A DNA stretch of 44,513 bases from Streptomyces sp. 8K308 (GTDB taxonomy: Bacteria; Actinomycetota; Actinomycetes; Streptomycetales; Streptomycetaceae): the NCBI RefSeq assembly GCF_004348315.1, contig NZ_SMKC01000017.1, positions 1-44,513 of the forward strand, in the 5' to 3' direction. Positions within the stretch are counted from its first letter, which is position 1; each line of letters begins with the position of its first letter. Below the pieces are notes generated by a model, which worked only from the letters and a program-made list of their open reading frames with translations, was not told where the DNA came from and searched no databases. The position numbers were made by a program, and so were the translations under genes. Below are positions 26,151 through 34,739 of this stretch, piece by piece.

Positions 26151-26589
26151 GGAACGCCTGGGCGACGGCGAGGCTGTCCTCGTACACGTGGTACCGGGTG
26201 ACGAGGCCGTTCTCGACGGTGAGGTACAGGGCGATCCGGGCTCGGTAGGGGCGGCCCGTGGGCCTGGCCGTCTGCCGGATCTCGCCGGTGACGACGGCGT
26301 CCGCGCCGTCCACCAGGATCCGCTCGATCACGTTGCCGGCCTCGCCCGACACGTGGTGCTCGCCGATCTGGCGGAAATGGTCGGCCACCTCCGCCCGGGT
26401 GGACCGGTCCCGGATCCACGGGGTGACGGCGCGGCCGTGCTCCTCCGCCGGCCAGTCCAGCTTCCAGTCGACCCGCTCGGCGAACAACTCCGCGATCCGC
26501 GCCGGGTCGCCCTCTCCCATCCGCCCCAGCAGCGCCTGAACGGCCTCCCGGGTGGCGTCAGTTGTGTTGCTCGTGTTGCTCGTGATCAT
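26137..26589 (-). CDS. NTF2-like (SnoaL fold) protein
   Basis: 150 residues. The cone-like fold is indicated by VQALLGRMGEGDPARIAELFAERVDWKLDWP, then a region of about 30 residues with VADHFRQIGEH, then beta strands ILVDGADAVVTGEIRQTA and RIALYLTVENGLVTRYHVYEDSLAVAQAF. This is the general SnoaL/ketosteroid-isomerase-like family. Specific activity cannot be deduced; isomerase, dehydratase and ligand-binding roles all occur. The stop lies inside a 14-bp tandem repeat whose unit equals the gene's own end. It begins 10 bp downstream of the membrane protein gene stop on the same strand, so it may be the last gene of a three-gene transcript. Confidence 0.82.
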   Translation of the reverse strand: MITSNTSNTTDATREAVQALLGRMGEGDPARIAELFAERVDWKLDWPAEEHGRAVTPWIRDRSTRAEVADHFRQIGEHHVSGEAGNVIERILVDGADAVVTGEIRQTARPTGRPYRARIALYLTVENGLVTRYHVYEDSLAVAQAFQSHG

Positions 26590-26599
26590 GTCGGGCAGA

Positions 26600-27268
26600 C
26601 TACGCGGGGCGCCTGGTCTGCCCGAGCAGGTACCCCGTGAACACGGCGGCGGCCGGGGCGAGGGCCACGAAGAGCCAGGTCAGCCCGTGCGCGTCGGTGG
26701 TCCAGCCGTCCCAGCAGTCGCCGAAGTCCTCGGAGAAGTACTCGAGGGCGCCCTTCGCCCCGTCGGTGGACTCGGAGGCGAGGACGGCGGTGGCGAAGGT
26801 CTCCCCCAACAGCACGCTGCCGAGCGCCAGCAGGCCGGCGAGCCAGTAGAGCGCGGGCTGCCCCGGCGCGAACCTGCCGACCGGCAACCCGATCATCCCA
26901 CCGAGCAGCGCGCCCAGCCAGGTGAGTTGGGCGACCTCGGGCTCGGTGCCCTCGCGCATCGCCTCCTCGATCAGCGAATCGAAGTCGACGACCGCGCCGG
27001 TGATGAAGCCGTAGACCAGGATCAGCCCGAGGGCGAGGACGAGCGCCTGGAGGAGCGCGAGCCCTGGGTTGCCGTTGCGCGGCGCGGGAACCGGCCAGCC
27101 GCCGGGCGCGCCGGGCACCGGGGCCGGCTGCGGGTACCCGTAGCCGGGCTGCGGCTGCGGCGGTTGCGGGTAGCCGTAGCCCGGCTGCGGCGGCATCGGC
27201 TGCATCGCGGGCTGGGTCGGCTGGTACGCGTTGGGCTGCGGCTGCGGCTGCTGATATGGATTGCTCAC
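26600..27268 (-). CDS. Membrane protein with Pro/Gln/Tyr-rich N-terminal tail, function unknown
   Basis: 222 residues from a GTG with a GGGGGAGA ribosome-binding site. The first 60 residues are low-complexity (PQPQPG and GYGYPQP repeats), probably cytoplasmic. Four or more hydrophobic segments follow: LALLQALVLALGLILVYGFITGAVV (about 69-93), LTWLGALLGGMIGLPVG, YWLAGLLALGSVLLGETFATAVL and TWLFVALAPAAAVFTGYLLG. No enzymatic motif is visible. It is 16 bp downstream of the secreted Cys-rich protein gene, so the two probably form an operon. Confidence 0.72.
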   Translation of the reverse strand: MSNPYQQPQPQPNAYQPTQPAMQPMPPQPGYGYPQPPQPQPGYGYPQPAPVPGAPGGWPVPAPRNGNPGLALLQALVLALGLILVYGFITGAVVDFDSLIEEAMREGTEPEVAQLTWLGALLGGMIGLPVGRFAPGQPALYWLAGLLALGSVLLGETFATAVLASESTDGAKGALEYFSEDFGDCWDGWTTDAHGLTWLFVALAPAAAVFTGYLLGQTRRPA

Positions 27269-27284
27269 CGAATCTCCCCCGAAC

Positions 27285-28142
27285 TCAGCGGTAGATCACG
27301 GCGCACAGCAGCACCGAGTCATTGTCGAGCGTCCACCACCAGAAGTCGTCACCGGACGCCGAACGGCACTCCTCGCCGTCGGTGTTGGCCGGCGCGTCGT
27401 AGACGGCGGTGACGTTGTAGAGCTGGCTGTAGGGCGGCGCGATGCTCCCCTCACAGTCCACCCAGCTCAGGAGGTTGGCGCTGCCGTCCGACATGCCGAG
27501 GAAGCACTGGCCGACATCGAACTGGCGGGTCACGCACAGGTAGATGTTCTGCACCTCGGCGCCGTAGGAGGTGTAGCTGAAGTAGGACTGCCCGGGGCCG
27601 GCGGCGCAGTCGACGGCGAACTCGCTGGTCTGCGAGACCCAGAGCGCGGCGGCCTCGTCGTCACAGCTGACCACCTCGGGGATGTCGGAGCTCCAGGTGG
27701 TCTCGTCCGTCATCCAGTTGGCCAGGCAGTCGCCCTGGCTGACCGCCAGGAAGGCGTCGAGTGTCGGGTCGCTTGGCGTCTCGGGGGTGGGGGCCGTGGT
27801 CTCCAGACCACCGCCACCGCCGCTGCTGTCGTCGATTCCGCCGGAACCGGACCCGTCGCCGAGGCCGGTGTCGCCCGGCGTCTCGAAGTCCTCCAGGTCC
27901 TCGAGGCCGTCCGTGCCGTCGAACGTCGGCAGGTCGGAAGGAGCCGCGGCGCTGGCCCCGCCGCCACGGGCGTCCGCCCCGGTCGCGGCGGCCAGCCCGA
28001 ACGAGGCGGCCACGGTCAGCACGATGACTCCGGCCCATATCCCGAACCGCTTGCCGCTGTTGTCGGCCGTGTTGGCCGGCCCACCGCCGGGCCCGGGCGC
28101 CGGGGGGTAACCCGCGCCCGGCCAACCCTGCATGCCACTCAT
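27285..28142 (-). CDS. Membrane-anchored Cys-rich protein, LppU-like
   Basis: 285 residues from the ATG at 28142. A short Pro/Gly cytoplasmic stretch precedes one membrane helix (FGIWAGVIVLTVAASFGLAAATG). Then comes a Gly/Ser/Asp/Thr-rich linker and a C-terminal region of about 150 residues with eight or more cysteines. The C-terminal region looks like two related halves, beginning QGDCLANWM and VGQCFLGMS, each followed by a Trp/Val strand, a Cys and an aromatic segment. It resembles streptomycete LppU-type secreted proteins, whose function is unknown. The extracytoplasmic cysteines probably form disulfides. Alternative upstream starts lack similarity and were not used. Confidence 0.7.
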   Translation of the reverse strand: MSGMQGWPGAGYPPAPGPGGGPANTADNSGKRFGIWAGVIVLTVAASFGLAAATGADARGGGASAAAPSDLPTFDGTDGLEDLEDFETPGDTGLGDGSGSGGIDDSSGGGGGLETTAPTPETPSDPTLDAFLAVSQGDCLANWMTDETTWSSDIPEVVSCDDEAAALWVSQTSEFAVDCAAGPGQSYFSYTSYGAEVQNIYLCVTRQFDVGQCFLGMSDGSANLLSWVDCEGSIAPPYSQLYNVTAVYDAPANTDGEECRSASGDDFWWWTLDNDSVLLCAVIYR

Positions 28143-28177
28143 GTCGTTCCCCCGTGTGTCCTGAACAGGACAGCAGG

Positions 28178-28591
28178 CTAGCAACCCCCGTCGGACCGCA
28201 GTTCGAACCAGACCGTCTTGGCCTCCGGGCGCGGGGCGCCGTGGTAGGTCACACCCCAGGCGGCGGCGAGCATGTCGAGAAGCGCCAGGCCACGGCCGCT
28301 TTCGGCGTCGGATCCAAGGCCGTTGACGGCCGGCCAGCGGCGTGGGGCGGCGTCCTTCACGGCCACCCGAACCTGCCCGGAACCGATGTCGGTGCGGATC
28401 GAGAGCCGCGCGACGGAGGTGTGTTGGTACACGTTCGTTACCGCCTCACTGACAAGTAGCCGCGCCGTCTCCACGAGCTCTCCGTGCCCGGCGAGGGTGA
28501 GCAGCTCGGCGACGTGGTTCCGCGCGACCCGCGGGGTGTCCACGACGTTCGGCGCGGTGAGGTGGTACGAACGGGCGACGGCGATGGACAT
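28178..28591 (-). CDS. ATP-binding anti-sigma-factor-like kinase (HATPase_c_2)
   Basis: 137 residues from the ATG at 28591, preceded by GGGAGGGAAG; an upstream ATG at 28648 adds residues without similarity. It is a GHKL ATPase of the RsbW/SpoIIAB-like type: LLVSEAVTNVYQHTS is the N box and ESGRGLALLDMLAAAWG the G1/G2 region. In Streptomyces such stand-alone proteins commonly pair with XRE/DUF5753 and DUF397 genes, as at abaA and whiJ-type loci. That is the arrangement here: it is divergent from the XRE gene across 183 bp. Its sigma factor or protein target is unknown. Confidence 0.88.
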   Translation of the reverse strand: MSIAVARSYHLTAPNVVDTPRVARNHVAELLTLAGHGELVETARLLVSEAVTNVYQHTSVARLSIRTDIGSGQVRVAVKDAAPRRWPAVNGLGSDAESGRGLALLDMLAAAWGVTYHGAPRPEAKTVWFELRSDGGC

Positions 28592-28774
28592 GGTTGCGCT
28601 TCCCTCCCAACACGGTTGGGCGCGGAGCGGGTTCGTCCACTTACCCAACGTGAGACAGGGATGACCCTACGGCACGGAGGAAGATATTTTCTACATTGCC
28701 AGTCACAGCTTTGCGACCCTCGGTTCATGGAAGAGTACGGAGAGCAAGCAACTCATCACACGAGAGGGAACCGG
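28592..28774. promoter_or_regulatory. Divergent promoter region of the ATP-binding / XRE genes
   Basis: 183 bp between divergent starts, with an A/T-rich stretch (about 28678-28700, AAGATATTTTCTACATT) that could hold a -10 element for the plus-strand XRE gene. GAGAGGG lies just before the chosen XRE start at 28775. No clear operator palindrome was found. Confidence 0.4.
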
Positions 28775-29626
28775 ATGCCGCCCAGGTCAGCACCTACCGC
28801 CCGACAGCGCCGCCTTGGCGCCGAGCTGCGCAAGATGCGGGAGCGCGCCGGCCTCAACGGCGGTGAGGCGGCAGCCTTACTGGACATGGACCGCGCCCGG
28901 ATCAGCAACACGGAGTCGGGTCGCTTCGGCGTGAGCGCGGAGCGCGTGCGCACCTTCGCGCGCGCCTACGCCTGTCCCGACAAGGAGTACGTGGAGGCGC
29001 TGGCGGCGATGGCCGACGAGCGCGTCAAGGGATGGTGGGAGGAGTATCGCGGGACGCTCCCGCCCGGCTGGCTGGACCTCGCCGAGTTGGAGCACCACGC
29101 GAGGGCGCTCCGCTCCATGCAGGTGACTCACATCCCCGGATTACTACAGACCGAGGAATACGCCAGGACGGTGTTCGCGACGGCCGTTCCACCCCTGACC
29201 TCCGTCGAACTCCGCCGAAGACTTTCACACCGGATGAGACGTCGGGACCTTCTGGACAGGACGGTCGCACCCCACTGCACTTTTATCATCCACGAAGCAG
29301 CTCTTCGGATTCAGATCGGCGGCCGCAAGGTTATCCGGAGTCAGCTGGAGTACCTACTCGATGCCGCAGACCGGGACAACGTCACTGTGCGCGTCGTCCC
29401 GTTCACCGCAGGCGCCTTCCCGGGCTCGGGCACCACCATGCTCTACGCCGACGGGGCGGTGCCCGCGCTCGACACGGTCCAACTGGACTCCGGCCACGCA
29501 TCCGTCCTGCTCGACGCCGAGACGCACCTGGAGAACTACCGAGCCATCATTGAGCGCGTGCAAGAATTGGCTGTCAGCCCCGAGAAGACGCTCGATCTCA
29601 TTCTGGATATCGTGCGCAACCTCTAG
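28775..29626 (+). CDS. XRE-family regulator with DUF5753 domain (WhiJ-like)
   Basis: 283 residues from the ATG at 28775, chosen for its GAGAGGG ribosome-binding site; an in-frame ATG at 28727 lacks one. An N-terminal helix-turn-helix (about 13-68) reads LGAELRKMRERAGLNGGEAAALLDMDRARISNTESGRFGVS. The DUF5753 domain (about 95-275) includes MQVTHIPGLLQTEEYARTVF, CTFIIHEAALRIQIGGRKV, VRVVPFTAGAFPGSGTTMLY and a C-terminal helix. WhiJ-type proteins of this architecture repress differentiation genes, and their activity is tuned by a DUF397 partner. The DUF397 gene follows 10 bp downstream. Co-transcription is very likely. Confidence 0.92.
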   Translation: MPPRSAPTARQRRLGAELRKMRERAGLNGGEAAALLDMDRARISNTESGRFGVSAERVRTFARAYACPDKEYVEALAAMADERVKGWWEEYRGTLPPGWLDLAELEHHARALRSMQVTHIPGLLQTEEYARTVFATAVPPLTSVELRRRLSHRMRRRDLLDRTVAPHCTFIIHEAALRIQIGGRKVIRSQLEYLLDAADRDNVTVRVVPFTAGAFPGSGTTMLYADGAVPALDTVQLDSGHASVLLDAETHLENYRAIIERVQELAVSPEKTLDLILDIVRNL

Positions 29627-29636
29627 GAAGGCGGAA

Positions 29637-29828
29637 ATGCCGGATACTCGTTGGCAGAAGTCGTCATATTCGTCAGAGGCCGGAAACTGCCTGGAGCTGG
29701 CCCGCTCCGGCAGTCTCCTGAACGTACGAGAGAGTGATGCGCCGGATGTGATAGCAGCGACCAACCTGCCACGCCTCCACGCGCTTCTTCGCAGCATCAA
29801 GACCGGCAGGTTTGTGCGCCTGAGCTGA
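29637..29828 (+). CDS. DUF397 small protein
   Basis: 63 residues from the ATG at 29637, with AGGAAGG directly upstream and overlapping the region just after the XRE stop. The family motif is clear: TRWQKSSYSSEAGNCLELA, followed by LLNVRESDAP and a short strand. DUF397 proteins almost always follow XRE/DUF5753 genes in Streptomyces, and the pairs have been proposed to work as toxin-antitoxin-like or signal-responsive modules (recalled). This copy ends with an unusual extension (LPRLHALLRSIKTGRFVRLS) in place of the common xxWxxFxxxVK end, so its last third may have diverged. Confidence 0.88.
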   Translation: MPDTRWQKSSYSSEAGNCLELARSGSLLNVRESDAPDVIAATNLPRLHALLRSIKTGRFVRLS

Positions 29829-29949
29829 CCAGTGGCGCAAACCACCGCAGGATCTCCCCATCTCCATCGCGACACACAGTTGTGACGCTCCTCTCCGCAG
29901 TATTACGGTTGCGCTCTGCCATCGCGCCGAGGTGGAGGGGAGCACATCC

Positions 29950-30078
29950 ATGAACGACACGCCATCAACCCCCGAGCCGGAGAAGAGCCCCGCCGATCGG
30001 CTGCGTGAACGGTTGCGTGAGGTCAACGCCAAGAGCGAGGCGAACCGTTTGAGCAGGAACGGCGGCGACCCCAAGTGA
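29950..30078 (+). CDS. 42-residue charged peptide, function unknown
   Basis: A short ORF with a strong GGAGGGGAG ribosome-binding site 7 bases before its ATG. The product is highly charged, with a predicted helix DRLRERLREVNAKSEANRLSR, and no cysteine or membrane segment. Its stop overlaps the next gene's GTG start (GTGA at 30075-30078), so the two are translationally coupled. The strong initiation site and coupling argue it is real despite its size. It lies 121 bp after the DUF397 gene and may be a separate transcription unit. Confidence 0.65.
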   Translation: MNDTPSTPEPEKSPADRLRERLREVNAKSEANRLSRNGGDPK

Positions 30079-30320
30079 CCCGCTCGGTCCACCGGTTCGA
30101 GGAGTGGATCGTCGCCCTCGACGACGAGCCCGACGCCGAACCCACCGTCTTCGGCGCCCAGTGCGCGGTCTGCCTCAACGCCTCCGACCCCCTCGCCGAC
30201 GAGGAACAGGTCGCCCACTGGGTGCGCGACCACGCCGGGCGCCACCCCTCCCACCACTCCTACCGCGAACTGATCCAGCGGCCGTTACGGGCGTGGATGC
30301 CGAACGCCGTGAACCCCTAG
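30075..30320 (+). CDS. Small Cys/His protein resembling DUF7848
   Basis: 81 residues from a GTG overlapping the stop of the 42-residue ORF. It shows GAQCAVCLNASDPLADEEQVAHWVRDHAGRHPSHHSYRELIQRPLRAW. The CxxC pair with spaced His residues suggests a small zinc-binding fold, and the SYRE ... RPLRAW ending is characteristic of small streptomycete proteins now called DUF7848 (recalled, not verified). Such genes commonly follow tiny charged ORFs near XRE/DUF397 pairs. The function is unknown. It is convergent with the next gene, whose stop overlaps by four bases at 30317-30320. Confidence 0.7.
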   Translation: MTRSVHRFEEWIVALDDEPDAEPTVFGAQCAVCLNASDPLADEEQVAHWVRDHAGRHPSHHSYRELIQRPLRAWMPNAVNP

Positions 30321-30955
30321 GCCACGCGCAGGGCGGCGAACAGCCCTCGGACCCCGGTCCCGTCCGGCAGCTGCCAGGCGCCGGCGACGTGCCCGGCCGC
30401 GCCCTGCGGCGGGAGCGACGCGCCCTCCAGGACCCGGCACAGGCGGAGCGTCGTGCCGTCCGGCGCCCGCAGCTCGGTGCCCTCCTGGTCGTCGACGACG
30501 GCGGCGCCGGTGAAGTCCGTGCCGTCACCCCTGTAGGCGCGGGCGATCTCGCGGTCGATGGTGTCGCTGACGCTCTGCTTCTGGGCCTCGACCCGGCCCT
30601 CGACCAGGGCCAGCAACTGGGCGACCGCCACCGGGTCGTGGCAGCCGTCGTACGCCCAGCGCCGTCCCAGCACCCCGTGCTCCATCGTGCCGACCAGGGC
30701 GTGCTCCGCCCCGTCGAGCGGCGCACCGCGATAGGTGAGCGGCACCAGATACGCCGTCGGCCGGGCGGCGGAGGCGTCGGTGACCACCATGAACTCGATC
30801 CCGACCTCGCCCTCCGGGTCGTCCAGCCGGAAGCCACCGGCCTTTGCCAACTCCGGTTCGCCCGCGCCACCGCGATACCAGGGGCGGGAGGGCAGCCAGG
30901 AGGTGAGCAACGCCAGCTTGGTCGGCGTGAGAGTGGTGCGGTGGATGACGGCCAT
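30317..30955 (-). CDS. Maltokinase N-terminal-cap-like domain protein
   Basis: 212 residues from the ATG at 30955, preceded by GGGAAGGGAG; an in-frame start 13 codons upstream has no similarity. The start MAVIHRTTLTPTKLALLTSWLPSRPWY matches stand-alone streptomycete proteins related to the N-terminal cap of trehalose/maltose kinases (Mak_N_cap). The kinase domain itself is absent. Later motifs include LTYRGAPLDGAEHALVGTMEHGVLGRRWAYDGCHDPVAV. No catalytic residues are recognised; it may be a regulatory or binding protein. It lies 39 bp downstream of the DUF4240 gene on the same strand. Confidence 0.78.
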   Translation of the reverse strand: MAVIHRTTLTPTKLALLTSWLPSRPWYRGGAGEPELAKAGGFRLDDPEGEVGIEFMVVTDASAARPTAYLVPLTYRGAPLDGAEHALVGTMEHGVLGRRWAYDGCHDPVAVAQLLALVEGRVEAQKQSVSDTIDREIARAYRGDGTDFTGAAVVDDQEGTELRAPDGTTLRLCRVLEGASLPPQGAAGHVAGAWQLPDGTGVRGLFAALRVA

Positions 30956-30994
30956 GCGAGGGCTCCCTTCCCTTGAGTCCCCACACCTTCTCAT

Positions 30995-31936
30995 CTAGCC
31001 CTTGGCGTGCCACCCGATACCGGTGGCGCTGGTCACCCTGTGCAGCGTGGGCTCGGCGACAGGGGCCGCCCACACCTGGACGAGGTACTCCTCAGGCGGG
31101 TCGTCGTCCCCGCGCGGGTGGCCGTCGTCACGGTTCCTGCCGTGCGCCCGCACGCGGTAGCCCCCCGGGCCGGGCAACGGCAGCACCGCCTCCTCGTCGT
31201 CCTCCCGCTGGTTCGTGGCGAAGTCCATGAACGGCGACTCCCAGGAGGCGGAGACCTCGGCGACGTCCTGCCAGCCCTCGACGTCCAACGGCGGCGGGCC
31301 GTCCCACAGTTCGGCGGTGACGGCGACCGTACCGATCTCCTGCCCGCACATGATGCGGATGCCCTCGCCATCCGGGTCGGCCTCGACCAGGCCGTTGACC
31401 GTCCAGACGGGCTCGAACTCCACCATCAGGGACTCGCCGGCCACGTCGATCGCGGAGGCGTCGACGAACACGTCCGGCACGGCGGCCCGGCGTATCAGCC
31501 TCGACGTGGAGACAGCCCAGCCGGCGGTGTTGGCGAAGGACTCGTGGGAGTAGCGGGTGTCGCGGTCCCACTCCTCACCGGTGACGCGCCGGTACGCCTC
31601 GTCCGGCACGTAGACCAGGCTCTCCGCCCAGACCAGATCCCTGGCGTAGGGAACGAAGCGCGCCGGATCACGGAACACCGCCTCGTACGCCCCACGCCCG
31701 GCGGCCACGACGGCGGCGCGCGCGTAGAGGAAGCTGTCGCCCGACAGCTCGCTCCCGTACTCCCTGCGGTCCAACCGGTGGAGCGCCCAGGCCAGTTGCT
31801 CGGCGAACCCGACGATCACCTCCAACTGCCCGGCGGCCAGCCGATCCGTCAGCGCCGCCGCCAGTCGCTCGGCGTCGGGGTCGGGCGTGGCAGGCGTGCA
31901 GTCGTGGATGAGCTGCCAGAAGGCGTCCTCGTTCAT
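30995..31936 (-). CDS. DUF4240 domain protein
   Basis: 313 residues from the ATG at 31936 (MNEDAFWQLIHDC). The first 150 residues are the DUF4240 domain: the FWxLI start, LAAALTDRLAAGQLEVIVGFAEQLAWALHRLDRREYG, and FLYARAAVVAAGRGAYEAVFRDP. The remaining half is beta-rich with acidic stretches and resembles nothing I recognise. DUF4240 proteins are cytoplasmic and of unknown function. Its start lies just past the decayed 3' end of the STAND ATPase pseudogene, and its frame is intact. Confidence 0.78.
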   Translation of the reverse strand: MNEDAFWQLIHDCTPATPDPDAERLAAALTDRLAAGQLEVIVGFAEQLAWALHRLDRREYGSELSGDSFLYARAAVVAAGRGAYEAVFRDPARFVPYARDLVWAESLVYVPDEAYRRVTGEEWDRDTRYSHESFANTAGWAVSTSRLIRRAAVPDVFVDASAIDVAGESLMVEFEPVWTVNGLVEADPDGEGIRIMCGQEIGTVAVTAELWDGPPPLDVEGWQDVAEVSASWESPFMDFATNQREDDEEAVLPLPGPGGYRVRAHGRNRDDGHPRGDDDPPEEYLVQVWAAPVAEPTLHRVTSATGIGWHAKG

Positions 31937-32039
31937 GCGGCAGAGCATGCCGGAGGGCTGTGACAGCGGCCGGGGCGTGCCGCGGGTAGGCGGGCAGCGA
32001 TCTTCCCGAACCCCAGCAACGGTACGGCCGTCGATCTAC

Positions 32040-34146
32040 GGACGTGGCTGCCGCCCGTGCCCATACCTGGGTCAGCTCGATTCGAGCCTGCCATTCCTCG
32101 GTGTACTTGGTCAGCGCGTGTGTGGGCCCCAGCACCCGCCGGCGTGCTTCGAGCGGCGTTGATGCGTTCAACGGCCTCACTACGCCGGCCAAGCCCAGAC
32201 AGCACCTGCGTCAGCAGGGTGCGGGCCCAGAGAGTCAAGGGATACTCGGCACCGTACTGACGATCACGCGCCAGCAGCGCGCGTTGGGTGGCAGGCAGCA
32301 CCTCGGTCAGTTGATTGGTCTCAAAGAGTGCCGCGCCGTAGTTGAGTTCCGCAGCCAGCGTGATCGGATCGTCCGGCCCCAGAGTCCGATGGCAGTCCGC
32401 TAGCAGTGCCGGCCCCGTGGAAACCAGCTCATCCAACTCAGGGCCCGGAAAGGCTTCCAACAGAGCGGTCCTTGCGTTCAGGTCAGCGGGTGATCGGGCC
32501 CCAGGGCGGCCGTGCGGCCGATCACGGCCCGGTGAATGAGAGCGACGCCCTCGCTCCCACTCCCAAGCGCTCTGAGCGGGTTAGCCAAGCCAAGACACAG
32601 CTCGAACACGTCCAAGTCTTCCGGCCCGAGCAGGCGTTCACCGTCCGCAAGCAACCGCCGGTACTCATCAACTGCCTCTTCGGCGCGCCCAAGTCGATGC
32701 ACCGCACGACCGACACGATCCTGGTGTATCGAAGGGCGATTCGATCTTCCGGCCCCAACCCCCGCTGCGACAGGGCCGAACCTTCCGTTGCCAGCACGAG
32801 CGCTGCCGCATAATCGCCACTCCGGTGAGTGGCCACGACCAATCGCAGCAACGCTTCCGCCGCGGCCTCGACGCCGGTCCCGCCGCAGCAGACCAATCGC
32901 GTGGGGTGCCAGCAAGCCGTATCTCTCATCTGTTTCGCCGCGCACGGGAATCTCGGGCAGGACCGCGAGCAGCAGACTGGCCGCCATCTCCACCAGACCG
33001 GCCCGTTGTTCGGCTGGGATGCCCCTGGCGACGCTGTCGAGCAGTACGCCGTGGGTTCTCAGGCACCGCACCGGGCCGGGGACGACCTCGGTCAGCGACT
33101 GGTCGAGGAGTCCGCGCAACGCGGCTTCCGCGCGGGGTAGTTCAAGACCCGACAGCAGGGACAACGGCAACGGATCGCCGGTCCAGCAGGACAGCAGCCG
33201 CAGTAGGGTCACCGCCTCCGGCAGTCCGCCGTCGGCCAGTGCCCGGAGGGACAGCTCCCAGGTGGAGCTGACCATGTGGCGGGAGTCGCCCCCGGATCCG
33301 CGCCCTGGTCGATCAGTTCGATCGGGTCCGCGTCGAGGTTGCGGCCGTAGTCGGCCAGGGTCCAGCGTTCAATCACCTGGTGGGCCAGGAACCCGCCGGC
33401 CAGCGTCAACGCCAGCGGCAGACGTCCCAGCCGGTCGGCGACCTGAGCCGCCTCCTCCTCGGTCCCCGCCTCCGGCGCCAGATCGCGCAGCACCTGCGCC
33501 GCGTCCTGTCTCGGCAGCACGCCGATGTGCAGCCGCTCCGCGCCAGGCCACCAGTGGGCCGCCGCCTGCCGCGAGGTGACCAGGACGGTCCCGGCCGCGC
33601 TGGTGCGCAGCCAGCCGCCGTCCCGCAGCACCGCCGGGTCGTCCGCGTTGTCCAACACCAGCAGCCAGGGTTGTTCGGAACGGTCGAGGTAGTCCCAGAC
33701 CAGGTCGGCCGCCGGACGTAACCCGTCGCGCGCGGCCGTCAGTTCGCCGTCGCTCGCGCCCCGGTCGGCCGCCACCGCCAGCATGCCGGCCCGCAGCGAC
33801 GCCGTGTCCGAGGCGTTGACCCACACAGGCCGACCCGACCGCCGGCGCTCGTCGCGTGCCGGAACACCTCGTACGCCACGGCGGTCTTGCCGCAGCCGCC
33901 GAGACCGTGCAGCACATACGCCCCACCGCCCACGCCCGGCGCGACGGCCGCCCGCAGCCGCGCCATCACCTCGCCCCGGTCCCGCAGCACCACCGGCGCC
34001 CGGCCCACCGGCGGCCACCGCACCGAGTCAGGGCTGGACGGCTCCGCCATCCCCGCGTGGTGGTGGTGCTCGGTGATGTGCTGGTCCCCACCCGCCTGAT
34101 ACACCCGACCCTCGCCGTCCGCCCGGCCGTCGTTGCGCACGCTCAC
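32040..34146 (-). pseudogene. STAND (NB-ARC-like) ATPase with tetratricopeptide repeats, multiply frameshifted
   Basis: Read from the GTG at 34146. The N terminus has GRVYQAGGDQHITEHHHHAG, then VLHGLGGCGKTAVAYEVFRHA (Walker A). After a frame change near 33838 comes WLLVLDNADDPAVL (Walker B) and VLVTSRQAAAHWWP (sensor). Winged-helix-like RLGRLPLALTLAGGFLAHQ follows. Frame changes near 33285, 32890, 32715, 32480 and 32160 are needed to join the arm region and the TPR blocks (HRLGRAEEAVDEYRRLLADGERLLGPE; LGPDHPL; LGPDDPITLAAELN; LGPTHAL). With at least six shifts it cannot make the full protein. STAND/TPR proteins act as signalling or anti-phage switches; this one is dead or decaying. Confidence 0.88.
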
Positions 34147-34289
34147 GACCTCAACCCCCTCTCTCCACCGAACTCCCTACCAACCAAGGCCCGCGCCACA
34201 CCGCGCGCCCGCCAACAGGGCGTGGCCTGACATTTCGGTGGGCTGTCGGGTCGTACAGGTGGACCGACGTTTCACCACCGGAGGACGCG

Positions 34290-34718
34290 ATGAACTCGAA
34301 CGATTCCGACGTCAGGGCTCTGCTGGAGAGCCGCGTCGACGCCTGTCAGGCCAAGGACGTCGATCGCCTCATGTCGCTCTACGCCGACAACATCGTCTAC
34401 TACGACGTCGTGCCGCCCCTGCGGTTCGCCGGGCAGGACGAGGTGCGCCGCAACTTCGAGCGGTGGTTCGCCGGTTACGACGGCCCCATCAGCCTGGAGA
34501 CCCATGACCTCACCGTCGCGACCGGCGACGACGTCGCGTTCGCGCACATGCTGCACCTGGACTCCGGAAACCGCACCAACGGGCTCCGGAGTGCGATATG
34601 GGTGCGGTCGAGCGTCTGCTGCCGGCGGTCAGGTGACACGTGGCTGATCACGCACGAACACATCTCGGTGCCGATCAACCCGGAGAACCTGACGGCCTGG
34701 TGCCCGCCGGACATGTGA
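34290..34718 (+). CDS. NTF2-like (SnoaL/SgcJ-type) protein
   Basis: 142 residues from the ATG at 34290, with GGAGGACG upstream. The sequence VRALLESRVDACQAKDVDRLMSLYADNIVYYDVVPPLRFAGQDEVRRNFERWFAGYDGPISLETHDL is the classic opening of the SgcJ/EcaC-like branch of the NTF2 superfamily. DDVAFAHMLHLDSG and WLITHEHISVPI follow. Family members include polyketide isomerases and many proteins of unknown activity, so no reaction can be assigned. It is transcribed away from the STAND pseudogene and has no clear operon partner. Confidence 0.82.
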   Translation: MNSNDSDVRALLESRVDACQAKDVDRLMSLYADNIVYYDVVPPLRFAGQDEVRRNFERWFAGYDGPISLETHDLTVATGDDVAFAHMLHLDSGNRTNGLRSAIWVRSSVCCRRSGDTWLITHEHISVPINPENLTAWCPPDM

Positions 34719-34739
34719 GGCGGCCGCGAGCCATCGGCG

